Positions 7,203 through 14,899 of a DNA stretch of 33,230 nucleotides are shown here, piece after piece (the first letter of the stretch is position 1; the number at the start of each line of letters is the position of its first letter). Location: contig JAJYHG010000191.1 of assembly GCA_021784895.1 (NCBI GenBank), positions 1 to 33,230 of the forward strand. Reading direction: 5' to 3'. The notes under the pieces are model-generated. The model ran no database searches. It was not told where the DNA came from and saw nothing but the letters and a program-made list of their open reading frames with translations. The DNA is from Actinomycetes bacterium. GTDB lineage: Bacteria > Actinomycetota > Thermoleophilia > Solirubrobacterales > Solirubrobacteraceae. Position numbers and translations under genes: made by a program.

Positions 7203-8309
7203 TCAAATGTAAGGCTCAAACGGTGCGTATGCACGGTCAAGCGCGAGGCTGAGGGTGAGGCGGATGCGCGCCCGCGGGCCGTCGAGGCGCTTCTCGAGCG
7301 TGACCCCGGCGGCGAGCAGGTCGTCCCAGGCGTGTGGGTATGAGTCCTCGGCCTGCACCGGACCGGAGCCGGTCCTTGTGGTGAGCACCACCGGAACCAG
7401 CGCGCTCACCGCGATCACATCCGCTTTGACTGCGGCCGGCACCGAGCCGGCGCCGAGCGCCTCGATCACAACCCCGTCGGCGCCGCCGACAGCGGCCCTG
7501 AACTGTCTGCGGCCAGGGCTGCCGGTGAGCCTGACATAGGCGACCGCGTCAGCACTGGGAGCGGCGGCTGGGATCGCGTTCAGCCAGTTGAACTGAAGCG
7601 GCCGGGAGAGCAGCCGCAGCTGGCGGTCGTGGACCGTGCCGATCCGCGTGCCGTGCCTGGTGGAGAACGAGTCGAGCGCCACCGAGTCGCGCTTGATCAC
7701 ATCCCATGCCGGCAGGACCTCGTGGTTCATCACCACCACCGTGCCGAGCCCAGGCGCGAGCGGCGAGCGCGCCACGCTGATCGCGTCAAGCAGGTTGCGC
7801 CCGCCGTCGTAGCCGACGGTGCCGGGGGGCTGCATCGCGCCGCAGAACGCAACCGGGTGGCGCGGCAGGCATTCGCTGAGGAAGAACGCCGCCTCCTCCA
7901 TGGTGTCGGTGCCGTGCATCACCACCACGCCCGCGTGGCCGGGGGCAAGCTGCTCAACCTCGCGCGCGAGCGTCAGCCAGTGCTCGAAGGTGGCGTCCTC
8001 GCTCGCGATCGCGTAGGGCTGCGAGTGGGCGAGCGGCACATCGAGGCCGCTGATCCGGGCTGCGAGCTGAGCGCCACTGAGGATCGGCCGGCGCAGGCCG
8101 GAGCCGGGGTCCGTAGCCATCGCGATCGTGCCGCCGGTGGCGATCACCGCGGTGGGCCGCTCGGCGGCGTGGGTGGAGGGTTCGGAGACCGTGGCTCGAG
8201 CCGGTCGGGCCGGCGGGTCGACTGGGACCTGGGGAAGGTACGGTAGCCGAACGGCGCGCTGCCCGGCTGGCTCTGGCGCTGGCGGCTGGTCCGGGCAGCC
8301 GGTCGTCAC
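7203..8309 (-). CDS. L-asparaginase family protein
   Basis: A bacterial-type asparaginase: both signatures are present, AVIATGGTIAMATD (first catalytic Thr) and GVVVMHGTDTMEEAAFFL (second catalytic Thr-Asp pair), with the later lysine region VVVMNHEVLPAWDVIKRDSV and the C-terminal domain (VVIEALGAGSVP, VVLTTRTGSG). It hydrolyses asparagine to aspartate and ammonia; no signal peptide is seen, so it is probably cytoplasmic. The start is uncertain: GTG 8309 gives about 368 residues with a proline-rich N-terminus and TTG 8354 is possible, but no start codon lies closer to the domain. The IS element abuts its stop codon, and it probably once preceded the gene at 5045-5416. Confidence 0.85.
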   Translation of the reverse strand: MTTGCPDQPPAPEPAGQRAVRLPYLPQVPVDPPARPARATVSEPSTHAAERPTAVIATGGTIAMATDPGSGLRRPILSGAQLAARISGLDVPLAHSQPYAIASEDATFEHWLTLAREVEQLAPGHAGVVVMHGTDTMEEAAFFLSECLPRHPVAFCGAMQPPGTVGYDGGRNLLDAISVARSPLAPGLGTVVVMNHEVLPAWDVIKRDSVALDSFSTRHGTRIGTVHDRQLRLLSRPLQFNWLNAIPAAAPSADAVAYVRLTGSPGRRQFRAAVGGADGVVIEALGAGSVPAAVKADVIAVSALVPVVLTTRTGSGPVQAEDSYPHAWDDLLAAGVTLEKRLDGPRARIRLTLSLALDRAYAPFEPYI

Positions 8310-8383
8310 TGACAGGTTCGTGTTGCGGTCAGGCGCGGGTCGGGTGCGGCACAATCAGTCGCTTCACGGAGCTCGCTGGCCCC

Positions 8384-8613
8384 GTGGGTGATCCGGCACA
8401 GGCGGCCCGGGCACTTGAAGAACTTGACGTCACCGCCGCCCAGGCGAGCAAGCGCACGCGCGACGGGCGCACCAACCAGATCCAAACGATCGCCTACAAG
8501 GTCACGTCTGGTTTGCCGGTGAGCGCCGCCACGAGTGGGTGCCGGCGTCGAGCTTGGGCGGGGAGCCGGAGCAGGTGCTCTGCGAGCTCTGCCGGCGCAA
8601 GGCCGCGCTGTAG
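8384..8613 (+). pseudogene. Small CxxC protein interrupted by a one-base frameshift
   Basis: From GTG 8384 the frame reads MGDPAQAARALEELD, then AAQASKRTRDGRTN and IQTIAYKV. At about 8501-8504 sense jumps to the next frame, HVWFAGERRHEWVPASSL followed by EPEQVLCELCRRKAAL and TAG at 8611-8613. Adding one C after the GTC codon would give one smooth protein of 76 residues with a C-terminal CELC pair. Both halves look like real coding sequence, so this is either a recent frameshift or a sequencing error. The function is not recognised; the CxxC suggests metal binding. It lies between the asparaginase start and a strong hairpin. Confidence 0.5.
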
Positions 8614-8669
8614 CCGGCCGGCGCTGCTCAGCGCCCGTCCGGAGGGCGCGTGAGCGGCCAAGAAGTGTT

Positions 8670-8702
8670 GAGGGGTCGCGGACCGGTTGTCCGCGACCCC
8701 TC
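8670..8702. terminator. Strong 14-bp hairpin, probable bidirectional terminator
   Basis: GAGGGGTCGCGGAC - CGGTT - GTCCGCGACCCCTC is a perfect 14-bp stem with a five-base loop. It lies between the end of the minus-strand secreted-protein gene (8732) and the end of the plus-strand mini-gene (8613), the right place to stop both. There is no T-run, which is common for high-GC terminators. Confidence 0.7.
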
Positions 8703-8731
8703 CAAGGTCAGCTCTGTTTGAGCGCTCGCGC

Positions 8732-9139
8732 TCAGGAGTGGCTCTTGTGCTCGCTGGCGCGCAGCTTGGCCGCGCCCGTCACGCACACGCTGAACGGCGT
8801 GCCCTTGCTTCCTGCAACGTGCTTCTTGCTCTCGGTCTTGCAGCCCGCGGTGGCGGACATCTTGGGCTGATGTGCCATTTTGGCCATGTCGGTGATGCAC
8901 ACGCTGAACGGCGTGCCCGGGGTCCCTGCAACGTGCTTGCGACTTTCGGTGTTGCAGTACCTGCCGTAAGCCTTGGCCTTCTGAGGCATCGTCATGGTCG
9001 TGGTGGTAGTGGTGGTGGTGGTCCTGGTTTGCCCAGGGGCGCTGCCTGACTTGCCGTGCCCGCTGGCGAGGGCGACCGCCGGCGTCGCCCCGATCACGAC
9101 CGCAGCCGCAGCGACCGCGAAAGTCCGTGTGATGTTCAT
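8732..9139 (-). CDS. Secreted protein with duplicated two-cysteine repeat
   Basis: A 135-residue protein. Residues 1-26 (MNITRTFAVAAAAVVIGATP, then AVALA) form a Sec signal peptide. A linker contains nine consecutive threonines (about 40-48) encoded by an ACC-rich microsatellite. Two near-identical units follow, 38 residues apart: CNTESRKHVAGTPGTPFSVC (Cys62, Cys81) and CKTESKKHVAGSKGTPFSVC (Cys100, Cys119). Each has Cys-x18-Cys, so one disulphide per unit is likely. I know no function for this repeat. ATG 9139 has a good ribosome-binding site (AGGAGG). It lies 97 bp downstream of the sigma-factor gene on the same strand. Confidence 0.75.
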   Translation of the reverse strand: MNITRTFAVAAAAVVIGATPAVALASGHGKSGSAPGQTRTTTTTTTTTMTMPQKAKAYGRYCNTESRKHVAGTPGTPFSVCITDMAKMAHQPKMSATAGCKTESKKHVAGSKGTPFSVCVTGAAKLRASEHKSHS

Positions 9140-9236
9140 CGCTCCTCCTGGAGGGTGTGATGGCCCTGCGGATCGCTGCTTCCTGCGCGGTCCGCTGCCC
9201 GTTGTCATTTGTGTTAACGCCCCTGCTTCATGAAAG

Positions 9237-10784
9237 TCAGGACGTAGTTGTCGTATCGGCAGAGTTTTGTGAGTTCACAAGATTCTGGCCACTCGCCTGG
9301 CCACCGCCGGCGTTTCCGTGTCCCGGGCTCGTACCGGCAGCTGGTGCGCCGCTGGAACCGCTCGAAGATGCGCTGCCAGGCGCGCGGCGGCGGCGATGCC
9401 GCCTCACCGTCACCGGCCTGGCCCGCTTCAGCCGCGTCCGCTTGGCCCGGTGGACCGCCTTGCGCCCATGGCGGGTGATCAGGGTCGGCTTGGGCGCGTG
9501 CGCGGCGGGTGAGCTCGCCTGGCTGCCGTGCGTGCCGGCGCCCGCACCGGACTGGCTGGCTGGCGGCACTCCATGCCCGCTCGCGTGTGCACCAGCCTGG
9601 CCGTGCAAGCCGTGACCGCCGCTGACGCCCGGCTCGTGATGCGCGGGATGTACCTTCAAGCTGGCTCCGAGCGCCCCGGGCGTCGTGTTCTGAGCCCCGT
9701 GCCTTACACCACGGACGCGCACCGACTGGGCCCGTACCCCGCTCAGTGGCGGAGCGGCGCTTGCAGCTCGGTGCTGTGAGCCGTGTTCTGTCACCGGGGT
9801 CCCAGATACAGCATGAGGCGCACGGGCCGCGGGAGCTACCGGGGCGTGATGCAGCACGGTGAACGTTCCCGCGGCGACGGTTGCAAGTGCGGCGGCGCCA
9901 AACGCCGCCGCCTTGATTGAGACGGCTGTTCCCACACCCTTGGCGGTCGTGCTTGCGGCCAGCGTTGTCGCACCGCCACCCGCATGGCCGGAAGAGGCGC
10001 CGGTGACACGTGCCAGCAGGCCGGCGGCACCGGCCGCTGGTAGCGCTGGCCACAACGCCAGCATCTCGGCTCGGCGTTGCGGAACCGCCTCGGCGAAGGC
10101 GGCGCAGGCCGGGCAGCCCTGCAGATGCGCTCTCACCCGACGGCTGCGCAGAGACCGGCGGTCGTCGGCTGAGATCAGCTCCTCAATCTGGCTGCAGGCG
10201 GCGGCACGGCCCTCGGCAAACTCCTGCAGTGACCGCCTTGCTTCGAGGATCGTCTGCTTGGCGGCGCCAACTGAGATCTTCAGCACCTCAGCGATCTCCT
10301 CGTGCGACAGGCCCGAAAGCTCGCGCAGCACCAGGGCCGCGCGCTGGTTCTCTGAGAGCTCGTGCAGATCCCGCAGCAGGGTGGCAAACCGTTCGTTGCT
10401 CTCGATCACCTCTGGCAGCCGCTGCGAAGCCTCCAGCTCGGGCGGGAGCTCGGCCGTAGCAGCGCGCGAGCGGATCACGCTGACCGACTCGTTGTGGGCG
10501 ATGCGGAAGAGCCACGGCCGCAACGGCGCGTTCCGCTTTCCGTTCCTCAGCGCCAGCAGCGCCTTGGTGAGCGCCGACTGCAGCGCATCCTGTGCGTCCT
10601 GGTCGTTGCCGACCAGCGAGCGGCAGTACCGGTAAAGCGGCTGATGGTGGCGGTGAAACAGCACCGTGAACGCCGACTCGCGCCCCGACTCGATCTCGCG
10701 GGCCAGCCGCTCGTCGCTCAGCAGGCGAGCAGGTAGGCCTACCGGCTTGATCTGGGCGGACGGTGACGTTGCCTCGACCTCCAT
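9237..10784 (-). CDS. ECF sigma factor fused to anti-sigma-like zinc-binding and membrane tail
   Basis: A 515-residue protein. Residues 30-105 are sigma region 2 (ESAFTVLFHRHHQPLYRYC, APLRPWLFRIAHNESV) and 140-187 are region 4 (LSENQRAALVLRELSGLSHE, then EIAEVLKISVGAAKQTI). Cys197 with His220-x3-Cys224-x2-Cys227 (HLQGCPAC) is the zf-HC2 pattern of zinc anti-sigma factors. Residues 284-311 form one probable membrane helix. The remaining 200 residues are Ala/Gly/His/Pro/Ser rich with a basic block (KAVHRAKRTRLKRARPVTVR), presumably outside the cell or wall-associated. Sigma and anti-sigma parts in one chain imply a membrane-tethered sigma factor, perhaps released by proteolysis (inference). No separate anti-sigma gene is adjacent. 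Confidence 0.88.
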   Translation of the reverse strand: MEVEATSPSAQIKPVGLPARLLSDERLAREIESGRESAFTVLFHRHHQPLYRYCRSLVGNDQDAQDALQSALTKALLALRNGKRNAPLRPWLFRIAHNESVSVIRSRAATAELPPELEASQRLPEVIESNERFATLLRDLHELSENQRAALVLRELSGLSHEEIAEVLKISVGAAKQTILEARRSLQEFAEGRAAACSQIEELISADDRRSLRSRRVRAHLQGCPACAAFAEAVPQRRAEMLALWPALPAAGAAGLLARVTGASSGHAGGGATTLAASTTAKGVGTAVSIKAAAFGAAALATVAAGTFTVLHHAPVAPAARAPHAVSGTPVTEHGSQHRAASAAPPLSGVRAQSVRVRGVRHGAQNTTPGALGASLKVHPAHHEPGVSGGHGLHGQAGAHASGHGVPPASQSGAGAGTHGSQASSPAAHAPKPTLITRHGRKAVHRAKRTRLKRARPVTVRRHRRRRAPGSASSSGSSGAPAAGTSPGHGNAGGGQASGQNLVNSQNSADTTTTS

Positions 10785-11115
10785 TGGTCACATTACTCGT
10801 TACGTTGGCGAGAGCTGAAAGTCAGGATCTACCGGCTCGAGACGGCGCGCATGGGCGTCGCGCCGCGTCGTGCTCACTTATCGGCAGCCGGCCCGAGCTT
10901 GGTTAGCCCACTCGACACAAAGCCCCACACGCCGGCGCCGCCATCATCGCTCGCTGCGAGCGATCGCAGCTGCTGGCCCGTACCTCCTCAGCAGACGCCC
11001 TCGACGGCATAGCGATCCCTGTCGGCTACTTTGTCCCTGGGGACACGACCCCAAGGAGAGGGCCATCAAGAAGCTGTCAGGGACTGGGCACGAGGCCAGC
11101 TCCAACTGCCTGCGC
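10785..11115. other. Intergenic region upstream of the ECF sigma gene
   Basis: These 331 bp contain no convincing gene; short frames here lack codon bias and homology. Two small perfect hairpins are present: ATCGCTCG-CTG-CGAGCGAT (10946-10964) and TGTCCC-TG-GGGACA (11032-11045). The second, after the vapC stop at 11116 on the minus strand, may act as its terminator. The sigma promoter should lie near 10790-10830 but no consensus box is evident. Confidence 0.4.
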
Positions 11116-11526
11116 TCAGCCCCGTGAGGCCGACGGTGCGAACCACTCGATCCGGCACTCAGGGCCCGTGGCCTGCTTGAGTCGTGCGTCGGTTGTCAGC
11201 AGCGTTGCATCGAGTACCTCCGCCAGCGCCACGTACATTGCGTCCCAGCCGCGCACGTTCTCCCTCAACTCCCACGCTCTGGCCAGGAGCATCTGATGCG
11301 AGAAGCGTTCGCCAGGCCAGTCGGAGAGGTCATCGACCGCTTGCATGGCAGCAGTTTGGTCCAGACGGCCGGTGCGGCGCTGATCGCGAATGAGGCTGAA
11401 GACCTCCACATCGATGACATGCGGAGCAGCCCAATCCTGATCGACAAGCAGGCGCGCGCGTATCGACTCAGCTTCCGCGGTTCCCGCGAGTACCTCGAAC
11501 AGACAGCCAGCGTCAACTACCAGCAT
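11116..11526 (-). CDS. vapC: VapC-type PIN-domain toxin
   Basis: About 136 residues with the PIN nuclease pattern of acidic residues: Asp in MLVVDAGCLFEVL, Glu in VIDVEVFSLIRDQR, Asp in VRGWDAMYVALAEVL and Asp in LLTTDARLKQA. VapC toxins are Mg-dependent endoribonucleases that cut tRNA or rRNA. The start is not certain: ATG 11526 gives the usual N-terminus, ATG 11550 adds eight residues. Either overlaps the end of vapB (by 14 or 38 bp), the normal coupled order antitoxin-toxin. Confidence 0.88.
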   Translation of the reverse strand: MLVVDAGCLFEVLAGTAEAESIRARLLVDQDWAAPHVIDVEVFSLIRDQRRTGRLDQTAAMQAVDDLSDWPGERFSHQMLLARAWELRENVRGWDAMYVALAEVLDATLLTTDARLKQATGPECRIEWFAPSASRG

Positions 11527-11764
11527 CGGGCCATGGGCCGCGGCGTTCATCCAGCGCAGCGATGACGTCGCGCCTCGTGATTTCTGTGCTGCCGGTCCGC
11601 CGGCGCGTACGCTCGAGCCACTCTCGAGCCGACGGCCTTGCTGCGATCCGTGCCGCCTCGGCGCGCAGCAGCTCGGGCACACTGATCCCGGCCTCGCTCG
11701 CTCGCGCCGCGAGCACCTTGTACACCTCGTCATCGACATCGCGAATCTGGATTGTCTTGGGCAT
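11513..11764 (-). CDS. vapB: VapB-type antitoxin (FitA/RHH family)
   Basis: An 83-residue protein starting MPKTIQIRDVDDEVYKVLAA and continuing RASEAGISVPELLRAEAARI, a ribbon-helix-helix DNA-binding domain of the FitA-like antitoxins. The C-terminal part (TEITRRDVIAALDERRGPWP) is the toxin-neutralising segment. ATG 11764 is taken as start; a TTG two codons upstream is less likely. Nested palindromes just upstream (11790-11818) are its likely operator. Confidence 0.85.
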   Translation of the reverse strand: MPKTIQIRDVDDEVYKVLAARASEAGISVPELLRAEAARIAARPSAREWLERTRRRTGSTEITRRDVIAALDERRGPWPDAGS

Positions 11765-11789
11765 TGACAAAGTCTACTATGCGTCCGCG

Positions 11790-11818
11790 CATGACATCAT
11801 GCGCTGGCGCATGTCATG
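11790..11818. promoter_or_regulatory. Nested palindromic operator upstream of vapBC
   Basis: An outer inverted repeat CATGACAT (11790-11797) / ATGTCATG (11811-11818) encloses an inner one, CATGCGC - TG - GCGCATG (11798-11813), all sharing one centre near 11804-11806. It lies 25-55 bp upstream of vapB, where ribbon-helix-helix antitoxins bind to repress their own operon. Binding by this VapB is inferred from position. Confidence 0.55.
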
Positions 11819-11914
11819 ACGCGATACCGCATGTCTGCGGGCTCGACGAGGCGGAGGCGGGCGGAACTCACATTGGGAAAGCTCGGGACTGGATCGCCGC
11901 TGAGCAAGGACGCC

Positions 11915-12055
11915 CGCGAGACCGGCTGCGTACGCCGCGACGGTGTTCGGGCACCGCTCGTTGTGCGTCAGCCACGGCAGATACTCGTCGACCTCGACCA
12001 CCGGCCGCAGATCCGGGCCGACCAACATCCACGACTCCAGGCCAAAGCTCAGCAT
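11915..12055 (-). pseudogene. Tyrosine recombinase/integrase N-terminal remnant
   Basis: The minus strand reads LRPVVEVDEYLPWLTHNERC followed by PNTVAAYAAGL, the SAM-like N-terminal core-binding domain of Tn554-type tyrosine recombinases (consensus xxVxEYLxWLxxxxRSPNTVRAYAxDL). The homology ends after about 45 residues, where the frame runs into unrelated sequence, and there is no catalytic domain. This is a leftover of an integrase gene next to the VapBC pair. Confidence 0.6.
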
Positions 12056-12279
12056 CACCAGCCGAGGTGCCAGAGGCGACGCTCTACATATGGCTACACA
12101 TAACATGCATTATCGAGCGCAACAAGCGCGGCGTCGAGTGGCCGCCCTTTCGCGTCTCCTGCGCCGGTCGTCACCGCGGCCTCGCGGCGTGCGGCAAAAC
12201 CGGCGCCGATCTCGAAGCCGAGCAGGCCGCCGCCCAAGATCGCATAGCGGTGACCGTGCTCCGCGATGATCGTGTCGAG

Positions 12280-12602
12280 CACATCAACCACCGTCTCGAG
12301 TGGCTTCTTCTTCGCGCCCATGATCGCCTTCAGCGACGGGTAGCGCGGCTCGTTGATCGCATCGCCGACCGAGATGACGGCCGGGAGCGTCACCCTGACC
12401 GCGTCTTACACGTACTCCGCCTGGCGCTCCAGCCCCAGAGTCGCCGGCGCTTCCGGTGAGGCTGCCGGCTCGACGTCGAGCTTGACGACCTGGGTCAGCG
12501 ACGGCATCTGCAGATGGTCTGCGAGCACCGCGCCGATCGTGTAGCACTCGCCGTCATCGGCCGCCGGCCGAGCAGCACGAGGTCAGGCCACTCGTGCGCC
12601 TG
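12280..12602 (-). pseudogene. etfB remnant (electron-transfer flavoprotein beta subunit)
   Basis: Minus-strand pieces in order: HEWPDLVLLGR; after a one-base shift near 12562, CYTIGAVLADHLQMPSLTQV and VKLDVEPAA up to a TAA stop near 12410; then in the same frame VTLPAVISVGDAINEPRYPS and LKAIMGAKKKPLE, the highly conserved EtfB C-terminus. The first hundred residues are missing, so this is a truncated, frameshifted, stop-containing remnant. The frame then continues into HRYAILGGGLLGFEIGAGFA (12110-12250), which resembles a dinucleotide-binding loop of another flavoprotein and may be a fused fragment. It directly follows the flavin oxidoreductase gene. Confidence 0.7.
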
Positions 12603-12626
12603 GAGCGGTGTCTGTGGGCTTCGCGG

Positions 12627-14603
12627 CTAGATCTCACTGGCGGTCGTCAGTGCTTCGAGGGTGGCCTCCTCGACGGTGCGTGGCGTGACGCAGTCGCCGA
12701 TCGGGGTCGCGTCTATGCCGGCGTTCAGCAGCGCGTCGAGCAGGCTGGTGTTCGGAGTTTGCCCGCAGGCGAGCACTAGGCCGCTGATCTCCTCCAGCGC
12801 GATGATCTCGTCTGTGAGGGTGTGCTGGAGGTACACGCTGTCGCTGTCCACGCCGCGCGGCCGCATCAACGGCAGGACGGAGATCTTGTCTTTGTGCAGC
12901 TCGGCGAGCGCCTGGTCGCGCACGTACTGTTGGAGGAACTCGCCCGCGTTGTAGCCGTCGACTGCGAGAGTGACCTTGTGGTGTGCCGCGGCCAAGAGGC
13001 GTGCGACGCCGATCCCGATCCAGTCCCCGCGCCAGTCGGCTACGATCACGTGCCCGGCAGGCATCGCCTCACCGCGGATGATCTGCCAGGCGTCTTTGAC
13101 GACGGGGGTGCCTTGCGTTTCGAGCTCTGGCCTGTATGGCGTCGCTCCGGTCGAAACGATGATCGTGTCGGCGTTCTCCGCACGCACGGCGTCCGCATCC
13201 ATTTCGTGGCCGAGGAGCAGCTCGACGCCGGCGCGCTCAACTTCACGGGCGAGGTTGGTCGCCGCGCCGCCGAACTCCGCGCGGCCCGGCAGCCGCTCCG
13301 CGAGCAGAACCTGCCCCCCGAGACGGTTCGACATCTCACATAGTCGAACATGGTGTCCGCGCGTGGCTGCGATCGCTGCTGCCTTCATGCCCGCAGGCCC
13401 TGCGCCGATCACCAGCACCCGCTTTTTCGTCTTTGCGGCCTTCGGCTTGCCGTAGCGCAGCTCCCGTCCGCTCTCGGGACGTTGGATGCACGAGATTGGG
13501 AAGCCAGCGTGGAAGTGGCCGATGCACGCCTGGTTGCATCCGATGCACGCGCGGATGTCGTCCACCTTGCCGGCCTTCGCGAGGCGTGGAAGCTCAGGGT
13601 CGGAGATCAACGCCCGAGTCATGATGCACGCGTCGACGTCACCGGAGGAGATGAATCGCTCCGCCTCCTGCGGCTGGTTGATGCGGCCAGCGACCATGAC
13701 CGGGACGTCACAGACGACCTGCTTGACCTCGCGCGCTTTCGGGACTGCGTATCCATTGGACCAGCTCATGTCTGGCACAATGTGGTCTGACCCGGCGAGC
13801 GTCGCCGACGTCCCGACGGTCACGCTCACATAGTCCAGCAGGCCTGCCGATGCAAGCTGCGCGCAGGCTTGGATGGCCGTATCTTCCGCGACCCCGGCGG
13901 GGTCGCGCTCGCCGATCGAGATTCGTAGGCCGACCGCAATCTTCCCGCCCACGCGATCGTGCACGGTCTGCGCGACGTCTTTGAGGAATCGGATCCGGTT
14001 CTCGTCGGACCCCCCGTAGCGGTCGTCGCGTAGGTTGACCTGCGGGTTCAGGAACTGGGCCGGCAGATAGCCGTGGCTCGCGACGATCTCGACGCCGTCG
14101 AGGCCCGCCGTCTGCAGGCGGATGGCCGCGCTGCCGTACCCGTCGATGATCTCTTCGACCTCGGTCAAAGTAAGCGCGCGCGGCATGACGTGGAAGCGCT
14201 CCTGCGGCACCGACGACGGCGCCACCGGCGACTGCGCTGAGCCATCCGGGAGGCGATCCATCACCTCGCGGCCGGGGTGAAACAGCTGCCCGAACAGCTT
14301 GGTCCCGAACGGGTGGACCGCCATTGCGATCCGCGTATAGCCCGGGATACAGGCGTCGTCTGACGCCATCAGCACGTGACTGGTGTACCTCGCGGTCTCG
14401 TGGATGCCTGCGGCCTGCACGACGATCAGCCCGACACCACCTTCCGCGCGCGCGGCGTGATAGGCGACGAGCTGGTCGGTGACCTCGCCGTTCTCGGTCA
14501 TGACCGTGTCGTGCGCGGAGGACACGATCCGGTTCTGGATCGTTATCGGACCTAGGGTGAGCGGCGAAAACAGCGCCGGAAACATCGCGGATTCGGACAT
14601 CAT
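12627..14603 (-). CDS. FMN/4Fe-4S/FAD oxidoreductase (TMADH / 2,4-dienoyl-CoA reductase family)
   Basis: A 658-residue three-domain enzyme. Residues 8-340 are an Old-Yellow-Enzyme TIM barrel (LGPITIQNRIVSSAHDTVM; active-site SHGYLPAQFLNP with His177/Tyr179; RYGGSDENR). The 4Fe-4S ligands are Cys353, Cys356, Cys360 and Cys372 in CIGCNQAC...SC. Residues 395-650 form an FAD/NAD-binding module (VLVIGAGPAGMKAA). Family members include trimethylamine, dimethylamine and histamine dehydrogenases, N-methylproline demethylase and FadH. The etfB remnant downstream hints at an ETF-linked amine dehydrogenase or demethylase, but the substrate cannot be named. ATG 14603 follows AAGGGAAG. Confidence 0.88.
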   Translation of the reverse strand: MMSESAMFPALFSPLTLGPITIQNRIVSSAHDTVMTENGEVTDQLVAYHAARAEGGVGLIVVQAAGIHETARYTSHVLMASDDACIPGYTRIAMAVHPFGTKLFGQLFHPGREVMDRLPDGSAQSPVAPSSVPQERFHVMPRALTLTEVEEIIDGYGSAAIRLQTAGLDGVEIVASHGYLPAQFLNPQVNLRDDRYGGSDENRIRFLKDVAQTVHDRVGGKIAVGLRISIGERDPAGVAEDTAIQACAQLASAGLLDYVSVTVGTSATLAGSDHIVPDMSWSNGYAVPKAREVKQVVCDVPVMVAGRINQPQEAERFISSGDVDACIMTRALISDPELPRLAKAGKVDDIRACIGCNQACIGHFHAGFPISCIQRPESGRELRYGKPKAAKTKKRVLVIGAGPAGMKAAAIAATRGHHVRLCEMSNRLGGQVLLAERLPGRAEFGGAATNLAREVERAGVELLLGHEMDADAVRAENADTIIVSTGATPYRPELETQGTPVVKDAWQIIRGEAMPAGHVIVADWRGDWIGIGVARLLAAAHHKVTLAVDGYNAGEFLQQYVRDQALAELHKDKISVLPLMRPRGVDSDSVYLQHTLTDEIIALEEISGLVLACGQTPNTSLLDALLNAGIDATPIGDCVTPRTVEEATLEALTTASEI

Positions 14604-14784
14604 CTTCCCTTACTCAAGAGCTATACGAGTCGGCCGCGGCGCATCTCCTGCGACCAGGGCCCGCTTCCAGTAACTGGCGGCCGGTACGTCAGTGCCGTCG
14701 ACGCTGATTTGACCGGGTACAGTACGCCTGTCGCTACTACGGGTCGGTCACCTGCCTTATCGGGCTCTCTCTCGCTGGCGGTCG

Positions 14785-14899
14785 GTGGTCGCCGCGCGAG
14801 CACAGATCAGCGAGAGCTTCCTGATCCAGCTCGAGCGCGGCTTGACCGGCGCCAGCCTCGACTGCGCTGCAGCGGCTGACCGGAGTGCTCGGGTTACAG
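14785..14899 (+). pseudogene. XRE-type HTH remnant
   Basis: Frame 1 gives VVAARAQISESFLIQLERGL and TGASL; a neighbouring frame continues ALQRLTGVLGLQ. Together they form the second half of a Cro/CI helix-turn-helix (ISESFLxQLERGxxxASxxTLQRLxxxLGL). A frame change, no start and no full domain mark it as a relic. The rest of the 14604-15250 gap (14604-14784 and 14928-15250) shows no further gene I can support. Confidence 0.45.

Larger units (their letters stand above)
5467..7205. mobile_element. Apparently intact IS200/IS605-family element with divergent tnpA and tnpB
   Basis: The element contains a full Y1 transposase (tnpA, plus) and an intact TnpB nuclease (minus), flanked by matching imperfect hairpins at 5476-5495 and 7165-7184. 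On the minus strand the right end reads ...GGGGAGAGTTCAA, the TTCAA terminus known from ISDra2-like elements, which puts the boundary at 5467. The left end lies after the tnpA stop (7194-7196); the minus strand there contains TTTGACC, whose TTGAC resembles the TTGAT target/TAM of ISDra2 and would overlap the asparaginase stop codon. The left boundary is therefore approximate. These elements make no target duplication and lack terminal inverted repeats, as seen here. Confidence 0.82.

Noticed and set aside
8994-9030. GTGGTG-type microsatellite considered as a separate repeat element
   Set aside because: It simply encodes the nine-threonine linker of the secreted protein on the other strand.
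10870-11127. Short plus-strand frame in the gap upstream of the ECF sigma gene
   Set aside because: Arg/Ser/Pro-rich, no ribosome-binding site and no recognisable pattern.
12822-13343. A 173-residue plus-strand open frame
   Set aside because: Antisense to the flavin/Fe-S oxidoreductase; no domain signal.
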